Shown here in pieces: positions 8,426 to 18,239 of a stretch of 64,000 bases of DNA. The position numbers were made by a program, and so were the translations under genes. Origin of the DNA: Candidatus Riflebacteria bacterium HGW-Riflebacteria-1 (GTDB taxonomy: Bacteria; Muiribacteriota; Ozemobacteria; Ozemobacterales; Ozemobacteraceae). The notes below the pieces were generated by a model that was not told where the DNA came from, did no database searches, and worked only from the letters and a program-made list of their open reading frames with translations. The DNA lies in assembly GCA_002839445.1 (NCBI GenBank), contig PGYB01000024.1:1-64000 (forward strand). The letters run 5' to 3'. Positions within the stretch are counted from its first letter, which is position 1. Every line of letters begins with the position of its first letter.

Positions 8426-8992
8426 ATGGAAAACATCAGCCTCATTACGCTTAAGTGCTCAAACTGCTCGGCTTCATTGCAGATATCAGACAAGCTTGAC
8501 CGCTTTATCTGCAACTACTGCGGAACCGAGCACGCACTGCTGCACAATGCCGGCGGCTTTTTCTTCAGAAGACTTGAAGAGAAGCTTGATAACCTCGAAA
8601 AAGCCACTGAAAAGGGCAACGCTGAGCTGGCGATAAAACGGCTGCGCAGCGACCTCGCGACCAGAACCCACCAGTTTGAAGTCGTGGTCAGCGAGAAAGA
8701 GGATCTGATGCAGATGCTCGACAGTCGAAGGGCCGACGCGATTACTTCAATAGTTGTCACAACTGTTATACAGGCGGCGATACTGGCAATCAATTTTCCG
8801 CTGCACATCTATGCGGTTGCCCAGCTAGTTGTTGTAATCAATGTTTTCTATCAGATGTCTCAGATCGGCAGAATCCAGAAAGAGCGCCAGAAAATCGCCG
8901 AGACTTTCAGGCCGGAGCTTGAGAGAATACGTGGCGACATCGACGTTCTAGAAATCAAGATCAGAAAAAAAATCAAGCTCGCTGACAGTTGA
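8426..8992 (+). CDS. zinc-ribbon, coiled-coil membrane protein
   Basis: 188 residues, not a family I can name. It begins with a zinc ribbon (CSNCSASLQ at about residue 10 and CNYCGTEH at about 29). A strongly charged coiled coil of about 70 residues follows, then two closely spaced hydrophobic segments (about 108-150) that likely form a membrane hairpin, and a second short charged helix. The layout (metal-binding head, coiled coil, membrane pair) resembles scaffold or sensor proteins. It has its own strand and no operon partner. Confidence 0.75.
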   Translation: MENISLITLKCSNCSASLQISDKLDRFICNYCGTEHALLHNAGGFFFRRLEEKLDNLEKATEKGNAELAIKRLRSDLATRTHQFEVVVSEKEDLMQMLDSRRADAITSIVVTTVIQAAILAINFPLHIYAVAQLVVVINVFYQMSQIGRIQKERQKIAETFRPELERIRGDIDVLEIKIRKKIKLADS

Positions 8993-9120
8993 GCACGCAT
9001 TAAGCACCCTGAGAGACCTCGCACAGAGGCACGGAGCCGCTAAGAAAGCTTTTTACTTAATTTGAGCGAGCGACCAGCAAGAGTCTAGCCCTCTGTCAAA
9101 GATGTATCTTCTAATTAGCG

Positions 9121-9292
9121 GTCATTGCGAGAATAACGTTAGCTCGACGAAGCGGTATGGCGAAGGTAGCGCATTGGCGCGCCATTCCTGTGGCACAAAT
9201 TCATAAAGCTATCTATGGCCAAAAAGCCAGCTCAGAGCTAATCCCTTTGTCCATGAGGTTGCTTCGTTGGGCTGATGCTCCCTCGCAATGAC
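9121..9292. mobile_element. 172-bp MITE-like element with GTCATTGCGAG terminal inverted repeats
   Basis: GTCATTGCGAG at 9121-9131 is mirrored exactly by CTCGCAATGAC at 9282-9292. Further inside, CGAAGC and GCTTCG are also mirrored. There is no coding capacity. Single ends of the same kind (ATTGCTTC with CGCAATGAC) occur at 16487-16519 and about 59268-59290. The gap 8993-9371 holds this element and nothing else I can support. Confidence 0.65.
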
Positions 9293-9371
9293 AGTGAATA
9301 GCTGAACTCATACGTGACAGATGACTATGTGATGAAAACCTCTTACGCCTGTTAAGCGAGCGCCAGAAAAA

Positions 9372-12254
9372 TCAAGCAGGTTTGCTATCAGAACCGCCGC
9401 CTTGCGGCTTATCAGGGTCGTTTTTGTCGGGTGATTCGGCAGCAGGTGAAGCCTGATTGTCTGTTGGCGTCGATTGGTCAGAAGTCGATGAGGTTGGAGG
9501 GGCTTGAACAGTTGCCGGAGCGGCGTTATCTGAATTTGCGCCTGATGCAGATTTTTCTTCGGCCGGAGCGGATTCTGCTGCTGCTCGAGCGGATTCTGCT
9601 GCTGCCTGAACGGATTTCTCTTCTTCGGGAAACAGTTTCACGATAATGATGATGAGAAGAAGCGTGACCACGCCAAGAACGGCATAAAGCCCCCACCCTG
9701 TTTCACTGAAAGCTTCGTCGAACTGGCGCTTGATATCAAGATCGCCGGAAAAAGCCGCTGCTTCGCCCAGCTGAATGCGATTTGGCTCGTTCTTCAGCAT
9801 GTGATCCTTGATCAACGCAAGATCGTAAACCGGAGCGCGGACCTTGCTGTTACCACCATAAAGCCGGTATTCACCAGCCTCTACAGCATGAAAAAAGAGA
9901 GATTCAGTATAGAAGGTGCCTTCAACAGCAGCTATCTCGATCGGGCTGTTATCTCCATGCGCAACAACCAGGCGCAGATCGGTCTCGCCTTCGCGCAGTC
10001 CGGCAAGCTGTATCTCAAGCATTGCCTGATTTTCGCTGCGGCTGGTCCAGGATGCCTTTTTGAAAATCTGCCAGCCCAGGCGACCTGGCTTGGCGATTTC
10101 AAGCATAGCTTCACGGCTGAACACCCCAGAACTGTGAATCCGCAACGACTGCCACCGCTTTGAGGCTAATGGCAGTTTAATTACACAGCTGGTAACATTT
10201 TTTGCCTTATCGTATTCAGGACTGATAAAAATGTCAGCCTTCGCTTTTTCTGAGGCGCCGGCAAAGAAAGGGACCTGCTTGTCATTTTTTACCAAACGCT
10301 GCCCTTTCCTGTTGTCATCAAGCGAAGCCTGCATATTAAGCCCAAGCTGATAAAATCCGGGCTCTGTAACAGAAAAAGTCGCTACCCATGAGTAACCGGC
10401 ATTGTTGAACAACGCACCCTGATCGACAGGGTTTGCGGCCGTCGACATATCAGCAATCTCCAGCACTGGCCCAACCGGTATCTTGACCGGCGTCATGTCG
10501 AGCAGTTTCTGCTGAACAATGGCAAGATCGTAAGTTGGTGCACGAACAGCCGGATTACCTCCGAAAAGCTCATAATCTCCGGCTTCATGCGCTATAAAGA
10601 ACAGGTCATGAGCACGATACAATCCGCTGATACCGTAGATATCAAGAGGTTGATTGCTGCCATGATCAACATGCATGCGGATCTCAGTCTGATCATCGGG
10701 GAAATCCTGCAAACTCAACGTCAAAGCAGACTCGCTTTCATTCTGATTTTTCCACAGGCGCTTCTGCCAGGGCTGCCAGCTGACCATACCGGCGACATGC
10801 TTTTCAAACGACAGATTACGCTCAAATATGCCACGCGCGTACACCCGCAGAGAATCCGGTCGCGCGCCATGCGGCAGTGTTATCAGGTAAGTCGATCGAT
10901 TAGCCGCAGAGTCATATGAGCTTTCAGATGTGACCGCAAGATGCCGTATTTCGCTTCGACCCAGAAAATATGGCACCTGAGTCTCGTCTTTCACAATTCT
11001 CATTGAATCCTGAAAGCGACCAAGCCCTACCTTAGAATCGGATACCAGCTGATAAAACCCTGGGCTGCCCACTATAAATGAACACTTCCAGGCATAACCT
11101 GCCGGATTGAATGGCCCGCCCTTCAGAGCATAGTTTTTCAGCAGATTTTCTGATCGCCATTCAGCTCTCTCATTGAGATCACCAATCGTCAATAACTCAG
11201 GCACGCGGCCGCTCACGCCAGGATTATCACGGATCAATGCAGGATTATCGAGGCCGGTTTTGAAATTCCAGACGCCGGGCTGATCGACAGCAAATACCAC
11301 TCTTGGCAACCTTGCCAGAGCTTTTACCTGATCAACCCTGCCGAAAAACTCGTTAGAAATGAGCTTAACCAGCATGACCCGATGTTCCCATACGCAGGAA
11401 TGCGCAATCGTCAGTTTGAGCGGTTCGCTGCCAATTGCCTCAACGCGGCCTTGCGCTATCATTTCAAAATCGCGGCGACCGAGCAGCATGCGTTCATAGC
11501 CAATCTGCCAGGAGCCTTTAAACGGAGCAGCGGTTTTGATTTCAAGCCTGTCGAGAGAGAGACCGGAACCCGGCAACATTACACGAAGCTCGGTGCCATT
11601 GTCGATCGCAGCTTCTTCAAAAGACGGCTGTAGCTGTTCGCGGGCGTAGTCACTGCCCTCCTGCTTTGCGGTAACCCTGATCGAACGCACAAAAACCGGA
11701 ATTTGCGAAAAATCGCGGCTGTAACCGCTGAAAGTAAGGCGAACCGCAGTATAGGCCGCTTCGGGAAGGTCTGCCCACACGCTCAAAACGCCATCGGCGC
11801 GCTGAACCGGCACACCTGCGGCAAGCATCTGCCATTTCCCGTCAAGCTGGCATTCGATGTCGACTTTGCCGGCATAACTGTCGTAATCAATTTCTGCCCG
11901 AACAAAATTATAAGAATAACCCGCCGGCAATGCCGCTTCGAGCAGCAGACGCTTATCATCGAGCAACTCTCTTTTCTGCGGTTGAATAGCCATGGGCTGA
12001 TTTTCACCGGCAGAACGCCAGAACAGTTCAAACGCGCGCGAGTTGCCATCCGGACCAAACAGTGACAGGTCAAGAGTGTCGGTTCGGCCTTTTCTGGGAT
12101 ACCACTCGTGCAGTTCTGCCGGCAGCACTGCTTCGATCAAACTGGTGGCGCTGGCTGCAATGCTGCCGCGGGCGTGCCAGTTATCTTCTGCGGCCGCAAA
12201 AGGAGCGATTATCAGAAAGCCCAGTATGATAATGATTTTGCCGATGTTCTTCAT
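9372..12254 (-). CDS. DUF3999-like secreted, C-terminally anchored envelope protein
   Basis: 960 residues. A signal peptide (about 1-22, ending FAAA) leads into a long beta-rich extracytoplasmic region with DUF3999 features. A repeated module is visible: GGNPAVRAPTYDLAI near residue 565 recurs as GGNSKVRAPVYDLAL near 805, each after a FF.A.EAG(D/E)Y stretch, so the protein arose by internal duplication. One transmembrane helix (about 865-885) is followed by a low-complexity cytoplasmic tail rich in Ala, Ser, Pro and Asp. The gene starts 5 bp after the DUF2339 gene; the two families are known neighbours. The function is unknown; an envelope complex with the DUF2339 protein is inferred. It is much longer than the usual DUF3999 protein (about 450 residues). 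Confidence 0.82.
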   Translation of the reverse strand: MKNIGKIIIILGFLIIAPFAAAEDNWHARGSIAASATSLIEAVLPAELHEWYPRKGRTDTLDLSLFGPDGNSRAFELFWRSAGENQPMAIQPQKRELLDDKRLLLEAALPAGYSYNFVRAEIDYDSYAGKVDIECQLDGKWQMLAAGVPVQRADGVLSVWADLPEAAYTAVRLTFSGYSRDFSQIPVFVRSIRVTAKQEGSDYAREQLQPSFEEAAIDNGTELRVMLPGSGLSLDRLEIKTAAPFKGSWQIGYERMLLGRRDFEMIAQGRVEAIGSEPLKLTIAHSCVWEHRVMLVKLISNEFFGRVDQVKALARLPRVVFAVDQPGVWNFKTGLDNPALIRDNPGVSGRVPELLTIGDLNERAEWRSENLLKNYALKGGPFNPAGYAWKCSFIVGSPGFYQLVSDSKVGLGRFQDSMRIVKDETQVPYFLGRSEIRHLAVTSESSYDSAANRSTYLITLPHGARPDSLRVYARGIFERNLSFEKHVAGMVSWQPWQKRLWKNQNESESALTLSLQDFPDDQTEIRMHVDHGSNQPLDIYGISGLYRAHDLFFIAHEAGDYELFGGNPAVRAPTYDLAIVQQKLLDMTPVKIPVGPVLEIADMSTAANPVDQGALFNNAGYSWVATFSVTEPGFYQLGLNMQASLDDNRKGQRLVKNDKQVPFFAGASEKAKADIFISPEYDKAKNVTSCVIKLPLASKRWQSLRIHSSGVFSREAMLEIAKPGRLGWQIFKKASWTSRSENQAMLEIQLAGLREGETDLRLVVAHGDNSPIEIAAVEGTFYTESLFFHAVEAGEYRLYGGNSKVRAPVYDLALIKDHMLKNEPNRIQLGEAAAFSGDLDIKRQFDEAFSETGWGLYAVLGVVTLLLIIIIVKLFPEEEKSVQAAAESARAAAESAPAEEKSASGANSDNAAPATVQAPPTSSTSDQSTPTDNQASPAAESPDKNDPDKPQGGGSDSKPA

Positions 12255-12259
12255 GTCTG

Positions 12260-15200
12260 TTACTCCGATTTGGTTAAAAAGCGCTGATACAGGTAAGATA
12301 CCAGCATCAGGACCACTGCCAGTCCGATGAATGAGGCAACTCGATACAACTGCTCCAGCTTTGCGAGATCAAGCAAAAAGATTTTGCAACAGGTCAGCAG
12401 CACCAGCAGCAAGGCAGCCTGGCGTGCGCGCACCAGTCGCCATTTGATACCAGTCAGTAGCAGACCAATCGCGTAAACCAGCCAGCCAAGGCTGTAGCCA
12501 AGCTGATGCGGCAGGCTGCCACGCGTAAGGAGGCTGAACCTGGCCCCTTGTTTACCAAAGTAGCTGGCAATCTCGATGTTCAGCACATAAAAGACGGTGA
12601 CGGCCAGGGTCGTGCCAAAAAAGGCATTCGGAGAGACCGATGTCACCGGCCAGGTTTCTGCGAATTTGCGGCGCGTCAGCCAGATCAACAGAACTATGCA
12701 GAAGGCAAACAAGGCTGTCGGTGCATTGAATATTGGTGTCATTTCGCCAAACTGCACGCTGAACCTGAACGGAAACAGCGCGGCGCGAACAAAACCAAGC
12801 ATGAGCAGAACCAGGCCGGCCAGTCGGAAGGGCTGATCGAGTCGCTTCGGCCAGACCAGCATGAGCAAGCCATAAATGATCCAGCCTGCTGCCGATCCAA
12901 TAGCCATGCCAGCAGTTTTCGCCTGAAATATGTCGAGCGGCAGACCGGTCTGAAAGATTGTGCTCTTGATCACCTTGATCGCAAAGAAACCGGCAATCAG
13001 AAGCATGGCCAGGAACAGGTTCTTGATCGAAAGTGAGCTTTCCTGCCATGGTTCATGCAGAAACAGATAAAGCAGAATAACCATCAGCGGCACATACGCC
13101 AGCAATCCCAGGTTGAACAGAGGGCCCATGGCAGCTACATAAATGCCATACCCAAACGGGAACCAGAGCAGCCAGGCAGTTGCCAGCAGCAGCAGAATCA
13201 TGCCAAAAATTCTGAATCCGGCAGGCATTTCCTGCTGGCGCCAGAGCACCGCGCCAAACAGGCCCCAGAGCGTTACATAAACGATTGTCTGCAGCAGATC
13301 ACCAGACGGCAGAAACTTAAGCGTAGAACCGGCCTGCACCTGCGAACCGGCAAAGACGTCGGCAACTGCGAGGTTTACCAGATAAAAGCCGGTGCCAATA
13401 GCAAGCCACAGATAATATTTGCTGATACTGTAATCGCCAAGTTTGTCATCGGGATAAGGCGCCAGCTTTACCGCGGCAAAAAGAGCTGCTGTGGCGGCAA
13501 GAACCGACAATACGGCAGCATTGAGAATAATCATGCTGCTCGGGCCTTTCATCTGCGGCAAAAACGACAGCAGCAGGTAGAGCCCAATCGGAGCCATCGC
13601 CGCCGAAACCTTGCGCAGGCCATTATGCTCAACACGACGGTTCAGCCAGAGCAGCGCAACCGATTCAAGCACCAGCACAAAACCGATCCAGCCTTTTTCC
13701 AGCAGCAGAATTGGCGTTGACGAGATATAGAAGAGCAGAACACCGCCGTGGCAGGCCAGAATACTGTTGCGCTCGGGCTTACCAGCAAGCTGCCCCATCA
13801 ACACTTTTACAAATGGAAGCTTGATGAATGCCAGCAACACCGGTATCCAGCCGGATATTTCACGGCTCCAGAAGCGGTCGGCGGCATAGACGATAAATAG
13901 CGCCTGAGCCAGTTCGAAGATCGGCCACGCCATCCAGGCTGACTTGAATTTGCCAAAATCTTTATAAACAATAAAAGGCACGATTAAAGCCGCTGCCATC
14001 AGCAGCGTCGACCATGCCATTGAGTTGAGGCAGAGAGTAGCAGCCAGGTCTGGGCGTAGCGCCCAGAAGGCCTGTGCAAAAGCGCCTGAGAACAGTGTAA
14101 CCGCAATCATGATTGAGTAGCCCATGCGACGGGCCATGGTCAGCGTAATCGCGCCGAAACAGAAGAGTGTCAACATTCCCGGGTGTGGGTTCAGCGGCTT
14201 AACAAGCAAAAACGCCACGGCCAGTAAGATGAAAATGCCCATGATCGATGTTGAGCTCATCCACTCGGTGAGAAGCGGCCGGCTGCTGATACTGCTCCCG
14301 GTCATTCTTTCGTCGATCTTGAGCGTTTCGCTCCACTGCGCCACGCTTTTGAGGCACCAGAACATGACCAGCACCACTGCCGCGCCTGCCAGCAGAATCA
14401 GCGCGTAAACGCCGGTTACGTATATCACCGGTGCGAACCATATCCAGTATGCAGCGGCAAACACGAGAATCAGAGCCATCAGGCCGATTTGCAGCAACCC
14501 GCCAAACAGCAGACTGGCAATGATACCAATAACCTGCAGGCCAATCGCCATAGGCCAGAACAGTGCCGACATTTTTGGCGTCAACACTATTGCCAGCAAC
14601 ATCAGGATCGACATGCAAACCGGAAAAACCCTGAACCACTTAAGCGTAAAGCGATCGAGACCATTTTTATGAATCAGCAGAATCGGACCGAGACCACCTG
14701 CTAGCCCATATATAAAGAAGGCAAGAAAAGACCAGATGTTGCTCGTGGCGTTAAACCGGGTAAGAGCCCAGAAGCCGGCGACCAGAAAGGTCAATGACGA
14801 ATAGGGAATGACCGCGCCATGCCAGGCGCCATTGCGGATGGCAAGTGCGACCGCGATGGTTATCGCCGCCGCCATCATCCATATCGGCGTTGCTCCGGCC
14901 ATACCCTGCACGACGGCCAGTGCCATCAGCTGAATGCTCAAAAATAGAATAATCGCCGACCAGCGTGTCGAACTGCTGTTTTGTGGCGTCCAGCCGAGGC
15001 GATCAATAAACGCCGCGAACACAAACAGATTGCCGACCCAGGCCAGCCCAATCATGTAAGACTCAGGATCGGTCGGCGAGAGAAACGTTGCGCAGGTCAA
15101 CGAGAACAGTGTACCAACAGTCGAAAATAATAACAGAAATCTTGATTCAAGACGCTTGATTACCTGATAAATACCAATATTGACAATCGCCAGGTAGACA

Positions 15201-16420
15201 AAAAGAGTCAGCAGATTACCGCGCCCGGTCGAAACCAGCAGCGGCGTCATATACGCGCCAATACCGCCGAGCACCGAAATGGCAATGCCACGATGAAATA
15301 TGGCGAGCACGAATGCTGCCGCCGAAACTGTCACCAGCGTTGCAAAACCGATCGGCTTCTCAAGATAGCCGTAATACAAGGTTGCCGCAAAAAATACAGA
15401 ATAGAGAACGCCGATACCACCCGCGGCAAGAGTGTGTCGCATCGTGTCGTAGCGCCCGCGCTCAAAGCGAAATGAAGCGGCAATCATGCCGAGACCGACA
15501 AATGCGCCAATCACCAGGCGCATAACCGGTGAAATCAAATTTTTATCAATTGAATACTTTACAAAGAATCCGGCGCCGATAAACAACGCGATACCACCAA
15601 GCCAGGCAAAAAGGTTGGCTCCGGTAAACTGTTCCCAGTCGACGCTTTCCTTGAACTGACGCCATCTGTCACCCCATTCGGGTTCACCCGGATCAGAAGG
15701 CCCGCCTGGCCCACGTGGGCCACCACCCTGCGAGACTCCCGAAGCGGCCGGTTTTTTATCTGATCGCGTTGACTGACGCCCGGTTTCTGCTCGATCAAAG
15801 GTCTGCGCATGCGCAGAAGAAGCTTCGGCGTCAGCAGTGTCCTGATTACGCTTCAGCCATTCATACTTTGCATCTTCAGGGCGCAAAACAGTATTATACG
15901 CAGATGCTGGCGTTTCGAGCTCCGACGGCTTTTCTTCGGTTTTCGCGACAACCGGCTCGCCAGAGCTGGCCGGCAAAGGTTCTTTTGGCTTGTCAAACTC
16001 TGGTATCCCGGCACCTGCTAGCGGTTTTTCAGCCAGATCTTTGCCTTTCTGCACGAAGCTCAGAGAGCCAAAATCGTTACCAGAAACATCTGGCTGCTTA
16101 GTCTTGTCAGAATGTCTGCCAGAAGGCTTCCCAGGCACACTTGCCACTGTTTGCGGTGTTTCATCGCTATCTGGAGCTTTGTGTGGCTTTTCCGCTGTAT
16201 AATTTGCTGCTGCAACTTTTGTTTCGCGCGAATCAGGCTTCTTATAGTCTGTTTCCTGGCGTTGTTTATCCAGCTGCTTCTTGAGAGAGTTAACCTTCTC
16301 ATTCAAAAAATGTACGCTGTTCTCAAGTTCCTCAATTTTTTCGGTGAAAGAACGCTTTAAATCCGATATTTTGTTGATAACGACAACGCCAAGACATATA
16401 ACCAGCAGCAGTTCAAACAT
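12260..16420 (-). CDS. DUF2339 giant polytopic membrane protein
   Basis: 1386 residues. A single N-terminal helix is followed by a coiled coil (about 20-60) and a long Pro/Glu/Lys-rich disordered region to about residue 255. A glycine-rich patch precedes the sequence WEQFTGANLFAWLGGIALFIG, the hallmark entry to DUF2339. The rest, about 1100 residues, is roughly thirty hydrophobic segments. GGIGVLYSVFFAA and related Gly-rich helices are typical of the family. The biochemical role is unknown. The tight coupling to the DUF3999-like gene 5 bp downstream suggests one envelope complex. The ribosome site GGAGAG lies upstream of the ATG. Confidence 0.9.
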   Translation of the reverse strand: MFELLLVICLGVVVINKISDLKRSFTEKIEELENSVHFLNEKVNSLKKQLDKQRQETDYKKPDSRETKVAAANYTAEKPHKAPDSDETPQTVASVPGKPSGRHSDKTKQPDVSGNDFGSLSFVQKGKDLAEKPLAGAGIPEFDKPKEPLPASSGEPVVAKTEEKPSELETPASAYNTVLRPEDAKYEWLKRNQDTADAEASSAHAQTFDRAETGRQSTRSDKKPAASGVSQGGGPRGPGGPSDPGEPEWGDRWRQFKESVDWEQFTGANLFAWLGGIALFIGAGFFVKYSIDKNLISPVMRLVIGAFVGLGMIAASFRFERGRYDTMRHTLAAGGIGVLYSVFFAATLYYGYLEKPIGFATLVTVSAAAFVLAIFHRGIAISVLGGIGAYMTPLLVSTGRGNLLTLFVYLAIVNIGIYQVIKRLESRFLLLFSTVGTLFSLTCATFLSPTDPESYMIGLAWVGNLFVFAAFIDRLGWTPQNSSSTRWSAIILFLSIQLMALAVVQGMAGATPIWMMAAAITIAVALAIRNGAWHGAVIPYSSLTFLVAGFWALTRFNATSNIWSFLAFFIYGLAGGLGPILLIHKNGLDRFTLKWFRVFPVCMSILMLLAIVLTPKMSALFWPMAIGLQVIGIIASLLFGGLLQIGLMALILVFAAAYWIWFAPVIYVTGVYALILLAGAAVVLVMFWCLKSVAQWSETLKIDERMTGSSISSRPLLTEWMSSTSIMGIFILLAVAFLLVKPLNPHPGMLTLFCFGAITLTMARRMGYSIMIAVTLFSGAFAQAFWALRPDLAATLCLNSMAWSTLLMAAALIVPFIVYKDFGKFKSAWMAWPIFELAQALFIVYAADRFWSREISGWIPVLLAFIKLPFVKVLMGQLAGKPERNSILACHGGVLLFYISSTPILLLEKGWIGFVLVLESVALLWLNRRVEHNGLRKVSAAMAPIGLYLLLSFLPQMKGPSSMIILNAAVLSVLAATAALFAAVKLAPYPDDKLGDYSISKYYLWLAIGTGFYLVNLAVADVFAGSQVQAGSTLKFLPSGDLLQTIVYVTLWGLFGAVLWRQQEMPAGFRIFGMILLLLATAWLLWFPFGYGIYVAAMGPLFNLGLLAYVPLMVILLYLFLHEPWQESSLSIKNLFLAMLLIAGFFAIKVIKSTIFQTGLPLDIFQAKTAGMAIGSAAGWIIYGLLMLVWPKRLDQPFRLAGLVLLMLGFVRAALFPFRFSVQFGEMTPIFNAPTALFAFCIVLLIWLTRRKFAETWPVTSVSPNAFFGTTLAVTVFYVLNIEIASYFGKQGARFSLLTRGSLPHQLGYSLGWLVYAIGLLLTGIKWRLVRARQAALLLVLLTCCKIFLLDLAKLEQLYRVASFIGLAVVLMLVSYLYQRFLTKSE

Positions 16421-16857
16421 TGTTTGTTCTCTCCAACCCTGCAGACGTGTATATCAGCTGAGCAATAACAAAAATCTATTTCATTGAGATTGCTTCATCA
16501 ATTCGTTCTTCGCAATGACATACCTGGATAAAGAATATTGCAAGCGCCTAAGTTTAACAACATTTTACCGACAAACAGCAAAAATTGCATCAATATTTTA
16601 AGCCGTCAATTACATGTAATCTTTCTTTTTGCGCTGCAAATTTGTGCATATCTAACGTACACACGGCCTGAACTGATATTCGTTATTAAGTGCTGCAAAG
16701 ACAAACTTTACAACGATCTTCTGTAGTATATTTTAAAAAAAATATTCCAAAACAGTCTAGTCTATCAATAAGAACGCGCAGTAGCAATTCTCATCCTGTG
16801 AGATCCTGCAACTTCGCGCAGGATGACGGTTGCGCCCGCGAATTGCGAATTGCCGGA
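16421..16857. other. gene-free interval with repeat fragments
   Basis: No supported gene. It holds a half-copy of the GTCATTGCGAG repeat (16487-16519) and a 36-bp short copy of the TCATCCTG...CAGGATGA repeat (16791-16826). The DUF2339 promoter should lie at its left end, but I cannot place it. Confidence 0.5.
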
Positions 16858-16895
16858 AATAGAAAAAGCCGCTGTAACCAGAGGCTACAGCGGCT
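16858..16895 (-). terminator. rho-independent terminator of the RRM gene
   Basis: AGCCGCTGTA (16867-16876) pairs with TACAGCGGCT (16886-16895). Read on the minus strand, the hairpin is followed by TTTTTCT. It lies 17 bp after the RRM stop codon. Confidence 0.85.
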
Positions 16896-16911
16896 CTTAA
16901 AAGCCTGCTAA

Positions 16912-17190
16912 TTAATAGCGTGAAGAAGATGGTCTGCGGGGGCGATCTTCACGTGGCTTGGCTTCATTTACTTTGAGGCCACGGCCGTTAATTTCTTTGT
17001 TGTTGAGCTGTGCAATTGCATTTTCAGCGTCAGTCTTTGAAGGCATTTCAACAAAACCAAAACCCTTTGATCTGTTGGTTTCGCGTTCAATAATGACATT
17101 GGCGCTTGTCACTTCGCCGTAGGGGGCGAACAGTTCTTCGAGTTCAGCATCACGAACGCTATAGGGCAGGTTACCAACATAAATCTTCAT
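16912..17190 (-). CDS. small RRM RNA-binding protein
   Basis: 92 residues from ATG 17190, chosen because AGGAGAA sits eight bases upstream. A longer in-frame start at 17235 would put the ribosome site inside the gene. A single RNA-recognition motif fills the chain: RNP2 is KIYVGNLP at residue 2 and RNP1 is SKGFGFVEM at about residue 40. A short basic Arg/Pro/Ser tail follows. Such proteins occur in cyanobacteria and many other bacteria, often cold-inducible, and bind single-stranded RNA. The leader of about 200 bp is A+T-rich and unassigned. The gene is monocistronic, ended by its own hairpin. Confidence 0.93.
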   Translation of the reverse strand: MKIYVGNLPYSVRDAELEELFAPYGEVTSANVIIERETNRSKGFGFVEMPSKTDAENAIAQLNNKEINGRGLKVNEAKPREDRPRRPSSSRY

Positions 17191-17404
17191 CACAAATAGT
17201 TCTCCTAAGATATTTCGACATTCACACTTACTCACGCTCTATCCCGGAGAAGCACTGAGGGGTCCCGGTCGATATCGTTCATAATTGCGTAATATCATCT
17301 TAGCATCTTTTGTCTACTTACACAAGTATTTTTTTTGTTTTTTTGCAGTTAATTAATATTAAACAGATAATTAAAGCATTATCAATTAAACGCAAGAATT
17401 ACGA

Positions 17405-17450
17405 AGAAATATAAAAAAATACGGCGCTCTCGACTTGCGAGAGCGCCGTA
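17405..17450 (-). terminator. rho-independent terminator of the secreted Ala/Val-rich protein gene
   Basis: ACGGCGCTCTCG and CGAGAGCGCCGT form a long G+C-rich hairpin (17421-17449). On the minus strand it is followed by ATTTTTTATATTT. It lies 26 bp after the stop at 17476. Confidence 0.9.
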
Positions 17451-17475
17451 TCCTGTAAAAGCTGCTAATTAATAA

Positions 17476-17889
17476 TTATTCAGCGTCAGGAGCGTCATCA
17501 ACATCGGGTGCGCCTTCAACTGGTGCTTCAGTTGCAGCAGCTGCGGTTTCAACACATGATTCTACTTTGAGGGTATCAAGTGCTTCAGCTTCGGTAGCAA
17601 CAACAACTTCACCCTTAACGGTAACGGTTTTGCCTTCGAGAGCTACGAGAGCGGCCAGTTTTTCTGCATCAGCGGCGATCAGCTGATAAGATTTTTCGCC
17701 CATATCGAGAACGACGGTAGCTTCAGTTTTGCCTTCGGCGGCTGGGGTAACTTCAATGATACCATTGTATTCGGCAACGGCAACTGGAGCAACAACGTCA
17801 GCGGCGGGAGCTACTGGAGCAACGGCATCCTGAGCAAAAGCAGAAACGACACAGATAACACAGAACAGAGCGATCAACAAATTACGCAT
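17476..17889 (-). CDS. small secreted Ala/Val-rich protein of unknown function
   Basis: 137 residues from ATG 17889, chosen for the AGGAGG eight bases upstream; an in-frame start at 17919 would leave this site inside the gene. A clear signal peptide (MRNLLIALFCVICVVSAFAQ) is followed by an Ala/Pro/Val linker. A small beta-rich domain with the VEGKTVTVKGEV-like pattern 'LEGKTVTVKGEV' follows, then an acidic Ala/Glu/Asp tail. The middle resembles OB-type or DUF5666-like small periplasmic domains, but no family can be named. It has its own ribosome site and terminator, so it is probably well expressed. Confidence 0.78.
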   Translation of the reverse strand: MRNLLIALFCVICVVSAFAQDAVAPVAPAADVVAPVAVAEYNGIIEVTPAAEGKTEATVVLDMGEKSYQLIAADAEKLAALVALEGKTVTVKGEVVVATEAEALDTLKVESCVETAAAATEAPVEGAPDVDDAPDAE

Positions 17890-18192
17890 TTTAATTCCTC
17901 CTACAGAATTACGGTACATATTGTGCTGTGACTACAAGCAGATCAGCACTAATTTCATGGCGAGATTATACTCCTGGATCTGCTATGTACCTATTCCGAT
18001 GTACCCGCGTAAAATCCTGCCGTTGCCAATGCCGCAAACAATTAAGCTCGCAATCATTTGTTTGCTCAACGAATCAATCGTTTTCAAAGCATTTCGCAGT
18101 TTTTGAACATTTTCAGCATTTTATTAGTGGGTTGCAAAGAAAATAACATTAAGGTTAACATCAATAAGCTGATCTTTTTCAGACATACAACT

Positions 18193-18201
18193 CCCCCCCC
18201 C
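18193..18201. repeat. nine-base C homopolymer upstream of the P-type ATPase
   Basis: Nine consecutive C bases lie 39 bp before the ATPase start codon in an otherwise A+T-rich leader. Such tracts can slip, but this one is outside the coding frame. Confidence 0.6.
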
Positions 18202-18239
18202 ACCCCGCCTATATCAGACTACCGCAACCAGGAGTAGCC

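Noticed and set aside
12506..15810. Several long frames antisense to or out of phase with the DUF2339 gene
   Set aside because: Compositions are Arg/Gln/His-rich shadow translations with no domains; the 1386-residue membrane protein explains the region.
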